Assembly: GCA_023390115.1 (NCBI GenBank)
Contig: JAEWDM010000012.1
Span: forward strand, 33,333 to 97,332
Origin: Bacillota bacterium
GTDB taxonomy: Bacteria; Bacillota; Clostridia; Acetivibrionales; DSM-27016
DNA length: 64,000 bases
Reading direction: 5' to 3'
Part shown: positions 51,809 through 61,451 of the stretch, piece by piece
How positions within the stretch are numbered: the stretch's first letter is position 1
Layout: each line of letters begins with the position of its first letter
Notes under the pieces: model-generated
Databases searched by the model: none
The model's input: only the letters and a program-made list of their open reading frames with translations
Told to the model about the DNA's origin: nothing
Program-made: the position numbers and the translations under genes

Positions 51809-52624
51809 CTAATCACCTATTTTCTTTGTAGTAATGTCTATGCCTGCGTGTGCCAGTATAAGCCTTGCGGCATTCCGTGATTCATTAATAAAGGAGTAAT
51901 TCACATCGTCCTTTTTAGCGGACAGGTTCTTAAGAAAAAAATCAAGCACCCTTCCGTCTGAGCAGGCGTCGCTAAACTCTATACTGTATGGGATAACGGC
52001 AACATTTTTCTTTATTCCGTACCTTCTCATAATATTCTTTGTATTGTACCTGGAATCCATGTCATACCTGCCTATAAGGAAAATATAATTCTCCAATCCC
52101 TCCTTATGCCTTTCGAAAAAGTCATCCAGCACGCTCAGGTTCTGGTTCAGATTAACAACTACAATATCCGAATACTTTAATATTTTGCTTGAAAGCTCAT
52201 TATAGCCCGCAGAAACATCAATAAAAACAACATCATAGAATTCCTGAGCCAGGCTTAATATCTGATTCATAACATTATTAAGATCATGCATATAAAGATC
52301 CCTGTTTGTATTGGTTGTCCCCATAAGCAGATCAAGCTTTTTTTTCAATATGCTTGTTGTATAATTTACTATATTGTCCTTGTCCAGCTTATTGGACTTT
52401 ATAAACCTTGCCAATGCATCAATGCCGCTGTCAGACAGCTCCATCAGCTCACTGTTTAAATATCTTCTGTCGAGTAATGAGGATTCTATGGTACTCTTTT
52501 CAAAATGATTGTGAGTGATAAGTATTTTAAGCCTGTATTCAAGAGCAGTCATTAAAACAACCGAAAGCATATTGCTGGTGGTTGCGGACTGCCCGTGCAC
52601 ATTACTCCAAAAAGCTATGCGCAT
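51809..52624 (-). CDS. CpaE/MinD-like ATPase homologue with altered P-loop
   Basis: 271 residues with a ParA/MinD fold outline: MRIAFWSNVHGQSATTSNML at the N-terminus takes the place of the deviant Walker A but lacks the usual GKG...GK(T/S); YDVVFIDVSAGYNELS resembles Walker B. CpaE-like proteins localise Tad pilus machinery. Loss of the lysines suggests weak or no ATP hydrolysis. It is 3 bp from the ATPase gene. Confidence 0.72.
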   Translation of the reverse strand: MRIAFWSNVHGQSATTSNMLSVVLMTALEYRLKILITHNHFEKSTIESSLLDRRYLNSELMELSDSGIDALARFIKSNKLDKDNIVNYTTSILKKKLDLLMGTTNTNRDLYMHDLNNVMNQILSLAQEFYDVVFIDVSAGYNELSSKILKYSDIVVVNLNQNLSVLDDFFERHKEGLENYIFLIGRYDMDSRYNTKNIMRRYGIKKNVAVIPYSIEFSDACSDGRVLDFFLKNLSAKKDDVNYSFINESRNAARLILAHAGIDITTKKIGD

Positions 52625-52627
52625 ATA

Positions 52628-53305
52628 CTACCTCCCCTTCTCTGCCTTTTTTATCGCTGTTTCGGTATCTTTGCGGCTAAAGCCAAAGGAATTAACTATA
52701 ATATCTTTAAACATCGCTCTGTATTCCTTTGGAAGTATACTGAATCTGAAAATGTCATTATACTGGCTGTCCAGCCTGCAGCAAAGCTCTTTTTCAGATA
52801 GGTAGAAATAATATTCCCCGGCAACCGTTGCTATGTCCAGCAGGCTGTCCAAGTAACTTTTGTCGATTTTGCTGTCTACCACGTCCCTGTATATCCTTAT
52901 AAACTCATATGAACAGTCAAGCACACTCAAATAATCCCTCAGCTTCAAAACATTTGGGCGCTCCATGTCGGTGACGGCAAAGCTTAAGCTGTAGGAAGAC
53001 AGCTCTCTTATAAATACCGGGTTAAGGCCCATGCTTATAATGACCGCATCATATTTTCCCATATCAATTTTTTTATAGGCATCCTCATTACAGCAGCCGA
53101 GATAAATATCAACATTCCGGTATGTGGTAATGTGGCTTCTGGGGTCCGGCACAGGGACCGAATACTTCATAAGCTGCTGCTCGGAAGCATCAACGACAGC
53201 TACACTCATATCCATGTTAAACAGTATTCTGGAAAGATAGAGAATAATGTCTTCCGTTTTTGTTCCGACAAAGCCCATTTTAATCGGCTTATCCATCCTT
53301 GCCAC
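52628..53305 (-). CDS. CpaE/ParA-like protein of the pilus operon, degenerate
   Basis: 225 residues. IKMGFVGTKTEDIILYLSRIL sits at the place of a ParA P-loop but has no Lys-Ser/Thr pair; YDAVIISMG resembles a degenerate Walker B strand. It directly precedes the other CpaE-like gene, so the two may form a heteromer. The start overlaps the CpaB-like gene by 17 bp. Confidence 0.65.
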   Translation of the reverse strand: MARMDKPIKMGFVGTKTEDIILYLSRILFNMDMSVAVVDASEQQLMKYSVPVPDPRSHITTYRNVDIYLGCCNEDAYKKIDMGKYDAVIISMGLNPVFIRELSSYSLSFAVTDMERPNVLKLRDYLSVLDCSYEFIRIYRDVVDSKIDKSYLDSLLDIATVAGEYYFYLSEKELCCRLDSQYNDIFRFSILPKEYRAMFKDIIVNSFGFSRKDTETAIKKAEKGR

Positions 53306-54275
53306 CCCCTATGTCAATATCCTCGGGATTTGGTAAGTACTGATCAGCGGAATTTCCCTCTTCAGGAACATACTGCTGTCCCGCCACCTCGGATATGTCA
53401 TCCTCAAGCTGCTGATCGGGCTCTCCCGTATCAGTTCCTGTGCCTGAAGGCTGCGTATTAACGGCTGCCGCATTCCTGGCTCCCGCCTCTTCAAGCCTCT
53501 CATCAAGAGACTTTCGGGCCTCCTCTGCCAGGTACAGCTTAGCCTGATCTAAAATATTGGGGTTTGTTTCCATAAGCCTCATTACATTTATATTTGCAGG
53601 ATATGTAGGCGTGGCCTCTGCCTGAGATGCCGGATCGACATACGTGACGACATAAAGCTTTGTACCCTGATTTATGTAAGCATCTACAATGGCACTGCTT
53701 ACCGTTACCGTTTCCCTCTCATTGAGCCAGCACCATATAGTATTTTTGGTCATATCAATGTTTCTTACCTTCTTTTTTGAAAGCACAATGAAATCCTCTC
53801 CATTGGGAAACATTATTCTCAAATCTATAAACTTGTCCTTCCCCAGATTGCTTTGAAGCAAAAACATATTAAATTCTTGCTCTCTTACATCATCCTGAAG
53901 CTGCTCCTCTGAAACCATGTATTTCATAGCAGGAACATTGTCCAGCATTTCACTTTTTGCATACTTTCCAAAATCGCCTTCATCCATAAACAGCTCCGGG
54001 GCAAGATTCGAAATAATTTCCGATTCATTGAAAAGCTCCTTGTCAAGCCTGGTTCCAAAGGTTATTTTTTCTTTGGCGACAAATACCCGTCTCCTGTCAT
54101 TATTCCTCTGAAGCTCCAGTTCCCTGATTTTTTCCTCATATCCCTGTTTAACCCCATTAGTAAAACCCGTATATGCGAAATACCCGGCAAACCCCAGAGC
54201 CAAAAAGCCGACTGCGCAAATTGCAAGTGTTATACCATATTTAAAAAGCTTATTTCTCTTCTTGACAAACGCCAT
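53289..54275 (-). CDS. CpaB/RcpC-like protein with SAF domain
   Basis: 328 residues from the ATG at 54275, 8 nt after GGGAGG (an ATG 9 codons earlier lacks it). One N-terminal membrane helix (about 10-32), a short coiled coil, then an SAF-type beta-clip (RRVFVAKEKITFGTRLDKELF) and an acidic, disordered C-terminal third. CpaB/RcpC proteins belong to Tad pilus systems. It is the first gene of the operon. Confidence 0.78.
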   Translation of the reverse strand: MAFVKKRNKLFKYGITLAICAVGFLALGFAGYFAYTGFTNGVKQGYEEKIRELELQRNNDRRRVFVAKEKITFGTRLDKELFNESEIISNLAPELFMDEGDFGKYAKSEMLDNVPAMKYMVSEEQLQDDVREQEFNMFLLQSNLGKDKFIDLRIMFPNGEDFIVLSKKKVRNIDMTKNTIWCWLNERETVTVSSAIVDAYINQGTKLYVVTYVDPASQAEATPTYPANINVMRLMETNPNILDQAKLYLAEEARKSLDERLEEAGARNAAAVNTQPSGTGTDTGEPDQQLEDDISEVAGQQYVPEEGNSADQYLPNPEDIDIGGGKDG

Positions 54276-54975
54276 CTGAAAGTCCTCCCGTCTACAAATC
54301 ATAAAATAAATAAAGCCCTCTGCACTGCTTCAGCTCTTACATTACCTGTACGGCGCAGCTTACAGCTCTTGTGGCATGGCAGCACCGCCCTTTCGTTATA
54401 AATGTCCCGCCTTTTAAAATATCTGCTATTAAAGGTTAACCGTAAATTCGTCCGCGGCAATGGTATTTACATTATATTTATCATCTTTTGTGCGTTTTTA
54501 AGATGGCGTTAAATATTGATATTCTTCTTTTCAATTTAAAAGTTCGACAGCATTTAATACAACTGTTATTTATATTTAAAACTTGATTAAAAAATCTTCT
54601 GTAGCATAATTTTACGTTATATCCTCCTTTTCGATTATATACCATTTTTTTTTACACGTAAATACATTTATAAACTTATATTGAAATTTTTCACTGGTGA
54701 GCAAGAAATGTTATCCGTAAATTTATGCATATATTATATAAGAATGTTTAAATTTGAGCTGTTTTTGTGCAATATTATGTTATCTAAAAATATTTCTTCT
54801 ACATATTTTAACATCTATAGAAGTAATTTACCACATCCTCTAAAATAATTCAAGGATAATTGGAATTAATTTTTAAGCTTAAAAGGTATGTCAAAGGTAC
54901 CGGGAGAATAAAATATCAAAAAATCCGGAATAATATTCTTGTTTCTAAAATTATAAGCCTCCTGGAGGAGATTAT
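54276..54975. other. Non-coding divergent region between pilus-like operon and gerKB
   Basis: About 700 bp without a credible gene. The part next to the pilus operon (about 54317-54420) is richer in GC, with repeated GAGCTG(T)AAGC(T/A)G motifs and possible stems, as in a structured 5' leader; I could not match it to a known riboswitch. The rest is very AT-rich. GGAGG at about 54963 serves gerKB. Confidence 0.5.
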
Positions 54976-56073
54976 TTGTATACTGGCAATGTGACCGACA
55001 AACAAAGTATAGCTGTGATAGTAATGTATATAACAGGAACCTCATCTCTGGTAATATTTGCGCTGGAAGCAAAAAAAGACTTATGGCTGGGTATACTTAT
55101 ATCCTATGTTATGACAATCCTGATGTCACTTATGATAGGCAGAATAAAGCAGCTTTTTCCTGACATGGACATCTTTCAGATATTTGAGGCGTGCTTCGGA
55201 AGAATAATTTCAAAGGTCATAAATGCAGTGTATATTGCATCTGCATTTTATATTGCTGTTTTAATAAATACCTTCCTGATCCACTTTATCAGAATAACAG
55301 CACTGCCCAATACTCCCAATCCTTTTTTGGCAATATTTATCACTTTTATATGCATATGGATGGTTAAGGAAGGAGTTGAACTGATAAGCAGGTTCTCGGC
55401 CATGTTTCTTTTGCCTACTCTGATTTCTATTATTCTGCTGTTAGTTATGCTTATTCCTCAAATGAATTTCGGAAATCTTCTTCCCGCTTTTCAGGAAGGA
55501 ATATCCGACATACTGTACGGATCCTTATCCACCTTTATCTTCCCTCTCGGTGAGATAGTTGTATTTTCGGCATTTTTTCAAAAATTCGACAGCCCGAAAT
55601 CTTCGTATAAAGTCTTTTTGACAGGCTCTACAATAGGAGCTCTGGCCGTCTTTTTCATTTCCGTGTCAAATGTGCTGGTATTAGGAATAAATCTGGCATC
55701 CGATGTGTATTACCCTACATATTTATCGGCCTCGAGAATTTCTGTCGGCACATATCTGCACGGACTTGAACTAATTTTATCAGTTGTTTTTATTTTAGGC
55801 TCCTTTGTGAAATCGGCGGTATATTTTTCTGTTTGCTGCAAGGCCATTGCACGCAGTTTTGGCCTTAACGACAACTACAAATTTATTGTAACCCCAATAG
55901 GACTTTTGCTTTACTGCAGCTCCCTGTTTTTCTATAAGGGCGCTTTAGATTATACACAATGGCTTAAAAAGGACCTTGTTCCCTATTCCATACCGTATAT
56001 AATAATAATCCCCATAATTACATTTATAATTGCAGAATTCAGGAAGAAAAAAATTTCGCAATTGCATCAATAA
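54976..56073 (+). CDS. gerKB: Spore germination protein GerKB (GerAB family transporter)
   Basis: 365 residues, about ten membrane helices, of the endospore germination permease family. It forms the ligand-sensing membrane part of a GerA-type germinant receptor in the spore inner membrane. The start is a TTG 7 nt after GGAGG. It is transcribed opposite to gerKA and gerKC, and its 3' end overlaps the small 72-residue gene by 35 bp tail to tail, an unusual split of the usual A-B-C operon. Confidence 0.92.
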   Translation: MYTGNVTDKQSIAVIVMYITGTSSLVIFALEAKKDLWLGILISYVMTILMSLMIGRIKQLFPDMDIFQIFEACFGRIISKVINAVYIASAFYIAVLINTFLIHFIRITALPNTPNPFLAIFITFICIWMVKEGVELISRFSAMFLLPTLISIILLLVMLIPQMNFGNLLPAFQEGISDILYGSLSTFIFPLGEIVVFSAFFQKFDSPKSSYKVFLTGSTIGALAVFFISVSNVLVLGINLASDVYYPTYLSASRISVGTYLHGLELILSVVFILGSFVKSAVYFSVCCKAIARSFGLNDNYKFIVTPIGLLLYCSSLFFYKGALDYTQWLKKDLVPYSIPYIIIIPIITFIIAEFRKKKISQLHQ

Positions 56074-56257
56074 AGTCATCCATCGGCTTTGCCGGACTGC
56101 TTAGCTTCACACCCAGGCTCAGCAACAGCGTAAGGATAAATGCTGGAATAAAAACGCATAAATACAATATCAGCTCCTTTACCCGCCTTGCTTTTGCCAG
56201 AGGAGCTGTTTCAGTCAGCCCTATGGCAGCAAATACACATATAACCAGTAGGAACAT
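56039..56257 (-). CDS. Small two-helix membrane protein at the end of the gerK operon
   Basis: 72 residues with two membrane helices (about 1-15 and 28-48) and a short amphipathic tail. It starts 1 bp after gerKC. Small two-helix D-type subunits are known in some GerA-type operons, and this may be one. Its end overlaps gerKB, which is convergent. Confidence 0.65.
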   Translation of the reverse strand: MFLLVICVFAAIGLTETAPLAKARRVKELILYLCVFIPAFILTLLLSLGVKLSSPAKPMDDFIDAIAKFFSS

Positions 56258-56258
56258 T

Positions 56259-57428
56259 TTATCTGCCCGCCTTCGTTATCTTCATACTCTGATCGCTTCC
56301 TGTAATTTCCAAATTGATCCGTATGCTGCATAAAGCTTTTTCAAATTCATTTTCCCAATCATTTTTTATTTTATTCCAGAACTCAGGATATTTGTTTTCA
56401 ACCTTATCCCCGAAGCCGATGGCATCCACCTTATATTTTTCCTTAAGCAAGCTTACAAGCTCTTTTATTTCGCCTGCCGCCGCTGCCTCCGCTTCCTTTT
56501 CCAGATTTTTTATACGCTCCTCATTAAAAACGTCCTTGCTCCCGTCAATTTCAGAAATATAAGCTTCCATTTGCACACTAATATCCATTACAAGGCCTTT
56601 CTCGCTTAAGACAGGCTTTATTGATGATTTGCTGTCTAAAACCCTTAATGAAACAGTCTGGTATTTCTCATTATAAGCCTGCTCTACTATAAAATTCACA
56701 TCATGCAGCTTATCCGTCAGAAGCAAAAGTATTTTTGTCTGATTACCGTCAAGCCAGCATACGGTTTTATTTCTGCTTATTATCTCGGTGCCGTTCACCA
56801 AGGGAAGCACACTCCTGGCCGACTCCTCCAGTCTTACAGTGGGAAGTACGGCATAAAAGCCTTCTGACTGCAGGCTGTACATAAATTTCCAATAAGGAAT
56901 GCTCATATAGGCTTCATTGGATTTTATGGTCAAAAAAACATGATCCAGATAATATGAAATAATGCTTTCAGTCTGAGGATTAGCTTTTAAAAAAATTTCC
57001 CCTGCGGTTTTTTCTTTTGATAGAAGCATCCATGCGTAGTCCCTTGTCTCAAGATCTCTTTTAACCCAATCCATTATTCCTATAAATAAATTCTCCCTTT
57101 CAATTAACTCCGTACTTAGGATGATTACCTTGGAATGGCTCCATAGCAGCTTATGTCCGGCCTTTGATGTAAGCTTGTTTACGGCATCAGTTACATTTTT
57201 TCCTTCACTGCTGTATACCTGCGAATTAAAGGTGCTCCCTTTTTCCGACGATTTGGGCAGAGTTATTTCCACCGTGAGAACAAGGCCGTCATTTTTTTCG
57301 TCATAATCAAATGCCGCGCCGGCTATAATAATTTCCTCACTAATCTCCCTATAATCCCAGCAGCCTGTTGCAAGCATTAATAATATAAACAAAACAACCA
57401 GTATAAAAATATCAGCTTTTCTCTTCAT
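56259..57428 (-). CDS. gerKC: Spore germination lipoprotein GerKC
   Basis: 389 residues of the Ger(x)C family. The signal peptide ends in the lipobox LATGC (Cys about residue 23), so it is lipid-anchored on the outer face of the inner spore membrane. GCWDYREISEEIIIAGAAFD is typical. It overlaps the end of gerKA by 4 bp, showing translational coupling. Confidence 0.93.
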   Translation of the reverse strand: MKRKADIFILVVLFILLMLATGCWDYREISEEIIIAGAAFDYDEKNDGLVLTVEITLPKSSEKGSTFNSQVYSSEGKNVTDAVNKLTSKAGHKLLWSHSKVIILSTELIERENLFIGIMDWVKRDLETRDYAWMLLSKEKTAGEIFLKANPQTESIISYYLDHVFLTIKSNEAYMSIPYWKFMYSLQSEGFYAVLPTVRLEESARSVLPLVNGTEIISRNKTVCWLDGNQTKILLLLTDKLHDVNFIVEQAYNEKYQTVSLRVLDSKSSIKPVLSEKGLVMDISVQMEAYISEIDGSKDVFNEERIKNLEKEAEAAAAGEIKELVSLLKEKYKVDAIGFGDKVENKYPEFWNKIKNDWENEFEKALCSIRINLEITGSDQSMKITKAGR

Positions 57429-58846
57429 TTGCTTCTCCCGGACCTATTTGAGACTGTTTTTTCAGATCTGAAGCGCAAAACCCACCAGGGTACGCGTATA
57501 CCGGTGTCTTTTGCGTCAAAGGCGTTTAAGCCGGATATATTCAGCATATAGGGTACTCCAAAGGATCTCATGGAAAGAAGGTGAATAAACAGACATATTA
57601 ATCCGAAAAGATATCCATAAAAGCCTATGACTCCTGCAAGCAAGATGAATATTACCCTTACAATGCTTAAAGAGTTCATCAGCTTTGGAATAAGGAAATT
57701 TGAGAGCCCTGTCACAGCCACTATAATTACAATAGGGGCGCTCACAAATTTGGCGTTTACCGCCGCGTCTCCTATAACTACCGCCCCCACAAAGCTAATT
57801 GTTGACCCGACTGCCACAGGCAGCCGGGAGCCGCCTTCTCTCAAGATTTCAAAAACAACTACCATAATAAATGTCTCTATAATCGTAGGAAACGGCACAT
57901 CCACTCTTGAGGCCGAAATAGTGAGCAGCAGCGGCGTAGGTATAATTTCCTTCCGGAAAGAGGTCAGTGCGACATATATTCCGGGTATGCTTGTAGATAA
58001 GAAAAATGCGGCCCACCGAAGAAGCCTGTTTATACTTCCCGAAATAAAATCATTATAGTAGTCCTCACTGGACTGAAAGTATTCGCTGAATAAAAACGGT
58101 ACAGTTAAAACAATGGGGGTGCCGTCCGCTATTATTGCAATTCTGCCTTCAAGCAAGCCTGCCACAAGCTTGTCAGGACGTTCGGTATGTCCCACAGTGG
58201 AAAAGAGGGAGAGAGGATGGTCTCTTATTAGCTCTTCAATATACCCCGATTCCAGAACTGCATCAAGCCTTATATTTTTTATCCTGTCATTTACCTCCTG
58301 CAGTATTTTCTTACTTGACAGTCCACTAATATGGCAAATACAAATTTTGGTTCTGGTTTGTGTTCCTACAAAACCAAAGCTAAATTTCAGATTTGGATTG
58401 TTTACTCTTCTCCTTATTAATGATGTGTTAATTATCAGCGATTCCGTAAATGAGTCTCTGGGGCCTCTTACAACATTTTCCGAAAGGGGCTCGGATATGT
58501 TTCTTGATTTCCATCCCTTTGAATCAACAATCAGAGCAGCGGGGCAGTCTTCCGCTATTATAAGTGTATCCCCGTACAGTATTGAGCCTACAATTTTGTC
58601 AATATCTGAAATAATATCAATATTTCCACAATGAATAATTTGCTTTTTAAGGGTATTAACTGTGTTCTTCCTGTTTAAGCTTCCTTCCGGTGAATTTAGT
58701 ATAGCCGATATCAGGCCGTTGCTTATTTCCTTCTGATCTGCCATCCCCACAGCATATACCACACAAATTCTTATATTTCCATTATTGGGCGGCAGCAGCT
58801 CATGGAAAACAACAGTGTCGTCATTCTGGAATATTTCCTTAAACAT
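57425..58846 (-). CDS. gerKA: Spore germination protein GerKA
   Basis: 473 residues from the first ATG: an N-terminal soluble domain and about five membrane helices in the second half (GRIAIIADGTPIVLTVPFLF through the TM region). It is the A subunit of a GerA-type germinant receptor. Homology seems to continue upstream of the ATG: the same frame reads DITHIFDDYEKNLLMFKEIF with no stop back to about 58930, but has no ATG, GTG or TTG. A run of ten A residues separates it from an out-of-frame ATG at 58923, see findings. Confidence 0.9.
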   Translation of the reverse strand: MFKEIFQNDDTVVFHELLPPNNGNIRICVVYAVGMADQKEISNGLISAILNSPEGSLNRKNTVNTLKKQIIHCGNIDIISDIDKIVGSILYGDTLIIAEDCPAALIVDSKGWKSRNISEPLSENVVRGPRDSFTESLIINTSLIRRRVNNPNLKFSFGFVGTQTRTKICICHISGLSSKKILQEVNDRIKNIRLDAVLESGYIEELIRDHPLSLFSTVGHTERPDKLVAGLLEGRIAIIADGTPIVLTVPFLFSEYFQSSEDYYNDFISGSINRLLRWAAFFLSTSIPGIYVALTSFRKEIIPTPLLLTISASRVDVPFPTIIETFIMVVVFEILREGGSRLPVAVGSTISFVGAVVIGDAAVNAKFVSAPIVIIVAVTGLSNFLIPKLMNSLSIVRVIFILLAGVIGFYGYLFGLICLFIHLLSMRSFGVPYMLNISGLNAFDAKDTGIRVPWWVLRFRSEKTVSNRSGRSK

Positions 58847-58902
58847 CAGCAGATTTTTTTCATAATCATCAAATATATGCGTAATATCTAAATTTTCAGG
58901 GC

Positions 58903-58923
58903 TTTTTTTTTTGCGTACAGCAT
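58903..58923 (-). other. A10 tract and out-of-frame ATG upstream of gerKA
   Basis: On the minus strand ATGCTGTACGC is followed by ten A. With one more A the ATG would open a frame continuous with gerKA, adding about 33 residues. Confidence 0.5.
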
Positions 58924-59070
58924 TTTCCTCTTAAACAAGCTAAACATACTTATACCCCTGCCTTAAAATATAATTACGGATAATATAAAACATCATATTA
59001 TATTATTGCAGGGATGAAAAAATTTATTCCTGTTCATCTGCTATTTTGACAGGAGCGCGGAACAGGCATT

Positions 59071-59105
59071 AAAAAAAGGGCTCTTGCAATATACAAAAGC
59101 CCTCT
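59071..59105 (-). terminator. Rho-independent terminator of pta-ackA
   Basis: Minus strand AGGGCTTTTG/CAAGAGCCCT (10 bp, one wobble) followed by seven T, about 50 bp after the ackA stop. Confidence 0.8.
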
Positions 59106-59157
59106 TTCAAGTATGCAATAGCTTTACAGCTTCGCGCTGCCTCTTGCTCTAAATTTG

Positions 59158-60351
59158 TTAATTAATTAATTTAGCTGTTTCTCTTGCAATAGCAAGCTCT
59201 TCGTTTGTAGGTATAACCATGACTCTAACCTTTGATCCCGGAGTGCTTATATCCATTTCCTGAGCCTTCTGCGCATTCTTATCCCAGTCAACCTCGATAC
59301 CCATATTTTCCAATCCCTCAAGAACGGTGCGCCTTACTATAGAATTATTCTCTCCGACTCCCGCGGTAAATATTACTGCATCCGCCCCATTCAGTACCGC
59401 CATGTACTCTCCTATATATTTTTTTACCCTGTAGCAGAATACCTGAATGGCCATCTGAGCCCTTTCATTTCCATCCTCGGCAGCGGCATGTAAATCTCTG
59501 AAATCGCTGCTCACTCCTGAGATGCCAAGAACTCCCGATTTTTTATTAAGATAATCATTTATTTCTTTTACAGACATATTCTCTTTATCCATAAGGAATG
59601 TCAATATCTGAGGATCTATAGATCCGCTTCTGGTGCCCATTGCCAGCCCCTGAAGCGGAGTAAAGCCCATTGTCGTATCCATAGACCTGCCTTTGTTAAT
59701 AGCGCAGATACTGGCTCCGTTTCCAAGATGGCAGGTTATAAGCTTAAGCGTCTCAAAAGGCTTTCCCAGCATGGCAGCAGCCCTCTGCGCAACATATTTG
59801 TGCGAGGTGCCGTGAAAACCGTATTTTCTTATTCCGTATTTCTCATAAATTTCATAAGGCAGTGCATACAAATATGCATATTGAGGCATTGTCTGATGGA
59901 ACGCAGTGTCAAATACAGCTATCATGCGTATATTGGGCATTATCTGCCTGCATGCCTCTATTCCCACTATATTGGGAGGATTATGAAGAGGAGCTATATC
60001 TATACAATCCCTTATGGCATTCATTACTTCATCATCTATTATCACAGAATCATGGAATTTCTCTCCGCCATGCACTATACGGTGACCTATGGCGGATATT
60101 TCATCCATGCTTGATATTACGCCAATCTTCGAATCGGTAAGAGCATTTATAACCTCTTTTATTGCAGTCTTATGATCCGGAAGAGGCTTTTCCAGAACCA
60201 CGGCATCATTATCTCCCTTCGTATGCTTAAGATATGAATTTTCTATGCCTATCCTGTCGCAAAGACCCTTTGCCAGCACAGCTTCATTTGCCATGTCTAT
60301 AAATTGATACTTTAAAGAAGAGCTTCCCGTATTAATAACCAAAATTTTCAT
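59158..60351 (-). CDS. ackA: Acetate kinase
   Basis: Makes ATP from acetyl phosphate in fermentation. 397 residues, standard. N-terminal phosphate-binding VINTGSSSLKYQF, VFDTAFHQTMP and KYGFHGTSHKYV are diagnostic. It follows pta by about 107 bp on the same strand, the classical acetate-forming pair. Confidence 0.97.
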   Translation of the reverse strand: MKILVINTGSSSLKYQFIDMANEAVLAKGLCDRIGIENSYLKHTKGDNDAVVLEKPLPDHKTAIKEVINALTDSKIGVISSMDEISAIGHRIVHGGEKFHDSVIIDDEVMNAIRDCIDIAPLHNPPNIVGIEACRQIMPNIRMIAVFDTAFHQTMPQYAYLYALPYEIYEKYGIRKYGFHGTSHKYVAQRAAAMLGKPFETLKLITCHLGNGASICAINKGRSMDTTMGFTPLQGLAMGTRSGSIDPQILTFLMDKENMSVKEINDYLNKKSGVLGISGVSSDFRDLHAAAEDGNERAQMAIQVFCYRVKKYIGEYMAVLNGADAVIFTAGVGENNSIVRRTVLEGLENMGIEVDWDKNAQKAQEMDISTPGSKVRVMVIPTNEELAIARETAKLIN

Positions 60352-60458
60352 TTTATACCCTCCATGCAGCTTAAGCTGCTAAAAATTCAACCTTGAAAGC
60401 AATTTCCTTTCAGGCATATTCCCCTATTTAAGTTCAATTAATGATGAATTTTTCTAAA

Positions 60459-61451
60459 TTACCTCCCCTGTGCCTGTACGGCGGTAATTGCCACGACACC
60501 TGCTATATCCTCGGCACTGCAGCCCCTTGACAAATCATTTACAGGCTTTGCAATACCCTGTAGAATCGGTCCGTAGGCCTCAGCCTTAGCAAGCCTTTGA
60601 GTTAACTTATAAGCTATGTTTCCGCAATTCAAATCAGGGAAAATAAGCACGTTTGCCTTTCCTGCCACAGCACTTCCCGGCGCCTTTGACTGCCCAACCG
60701 AAGGCACAAGTGCCGCATCTGCCTGCAACTCCCCGTCCAGCATAAGTCCGGGTGCCTTTTCCTTAGCTATCTGTGTGGCCTTAATAACCTTCTCTGTCAA
60801 TTCGCTTTTGGCACTTCCATAGGTAGAGTACGAAAGCATGGCAACAACCGGTTCAGCCTGAACCAACTGTTTAAACGAGTTGGCAGATTCAATAGCGATA
60901 TCAGCCAGCCCATCTGCATCGGGATTCTCTACGACTCCGCTGTCTGCATAAACAAATGTGCCGTTATGTCCGTATTCACAGTCGGGAACAACCATAACAA
61001 AAAACGCGGAAGCCATTTTTGTACCCGGCTTGGTCTTTAATATCTGCAGCGAAGGCCTTACAGTGTCTGCAGTTGAATGCGCGGCCCCTGAAACCATTCC
61101 GTCCGCATCACCCATCTTAACCATCATTGTGGCAAAATATACATAATCCTTCATTATTTCTCTTGACTTCTCCAATGTAATTCCCTTGGACTTCCTCAAT
61201 TCGTAAAAGCAATTGGCATAGTCCTCAAACTTGTCAGAAATTAAGGGATCTACTATCTTCGCCTTCGAGATATCCAGATCCCCCGCAAGTTTTTTGATTT
61301 CGCTTTCGTTTCCTACAAGTACAATATCGGCTATACCTCTCTGCTGAACCATAGCCGCCGCTTTTATAGTCCTTATGTCTTCGCTTTCCGGTAAAACTAT
61401 AGTTTTAATGTTTGATTTTGCTCTTTCAGAAATTTGTTCTAAAAAATTCAT
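60459..61451 (-). CDS. pta: Phosphate acetyltransferase
   Basis: Converts acetyl-CoA and phosphate to acetyl phosphate. 330 residues, the short Pta form. Conserved segments include VLPESEDIRTIKAA, GMVSGAAHSTADTVRP and the C-terminal NVLIFPDLNCGNIAYKLTQR. First gene of pta-ackA, with a clear upstream promoter. Confidence 0.97.
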   Translation of the reverse strand: MNFLEQISERAKSNIKTIVLPESEDIRTIKAAAMVQQRGIADIVLVGNESEIKKLAGDLDISKAKIVDPLISDKFEDYANCFYELRKSKGITLEKSREIMKDYVYFATMMVKMGDADGMVSGAAHSTADTVRPSLQILKTKPGTKMASAFFVMVVPDCEYGHNGTFVYADSGVVENPDADGLADIAIESANSFKQLVQAEPVVAMLSYSTYGSAKSELTEKVIKATQIAKEKAPGLMLDGELQADAALVPSVGQSKAPGSAVAGKANVLIFPDLNCGNIAYKLTQRLAKAEAYGPILQGIAKPVNDLSRGCSAEDIAGVVAITAVQAQGR

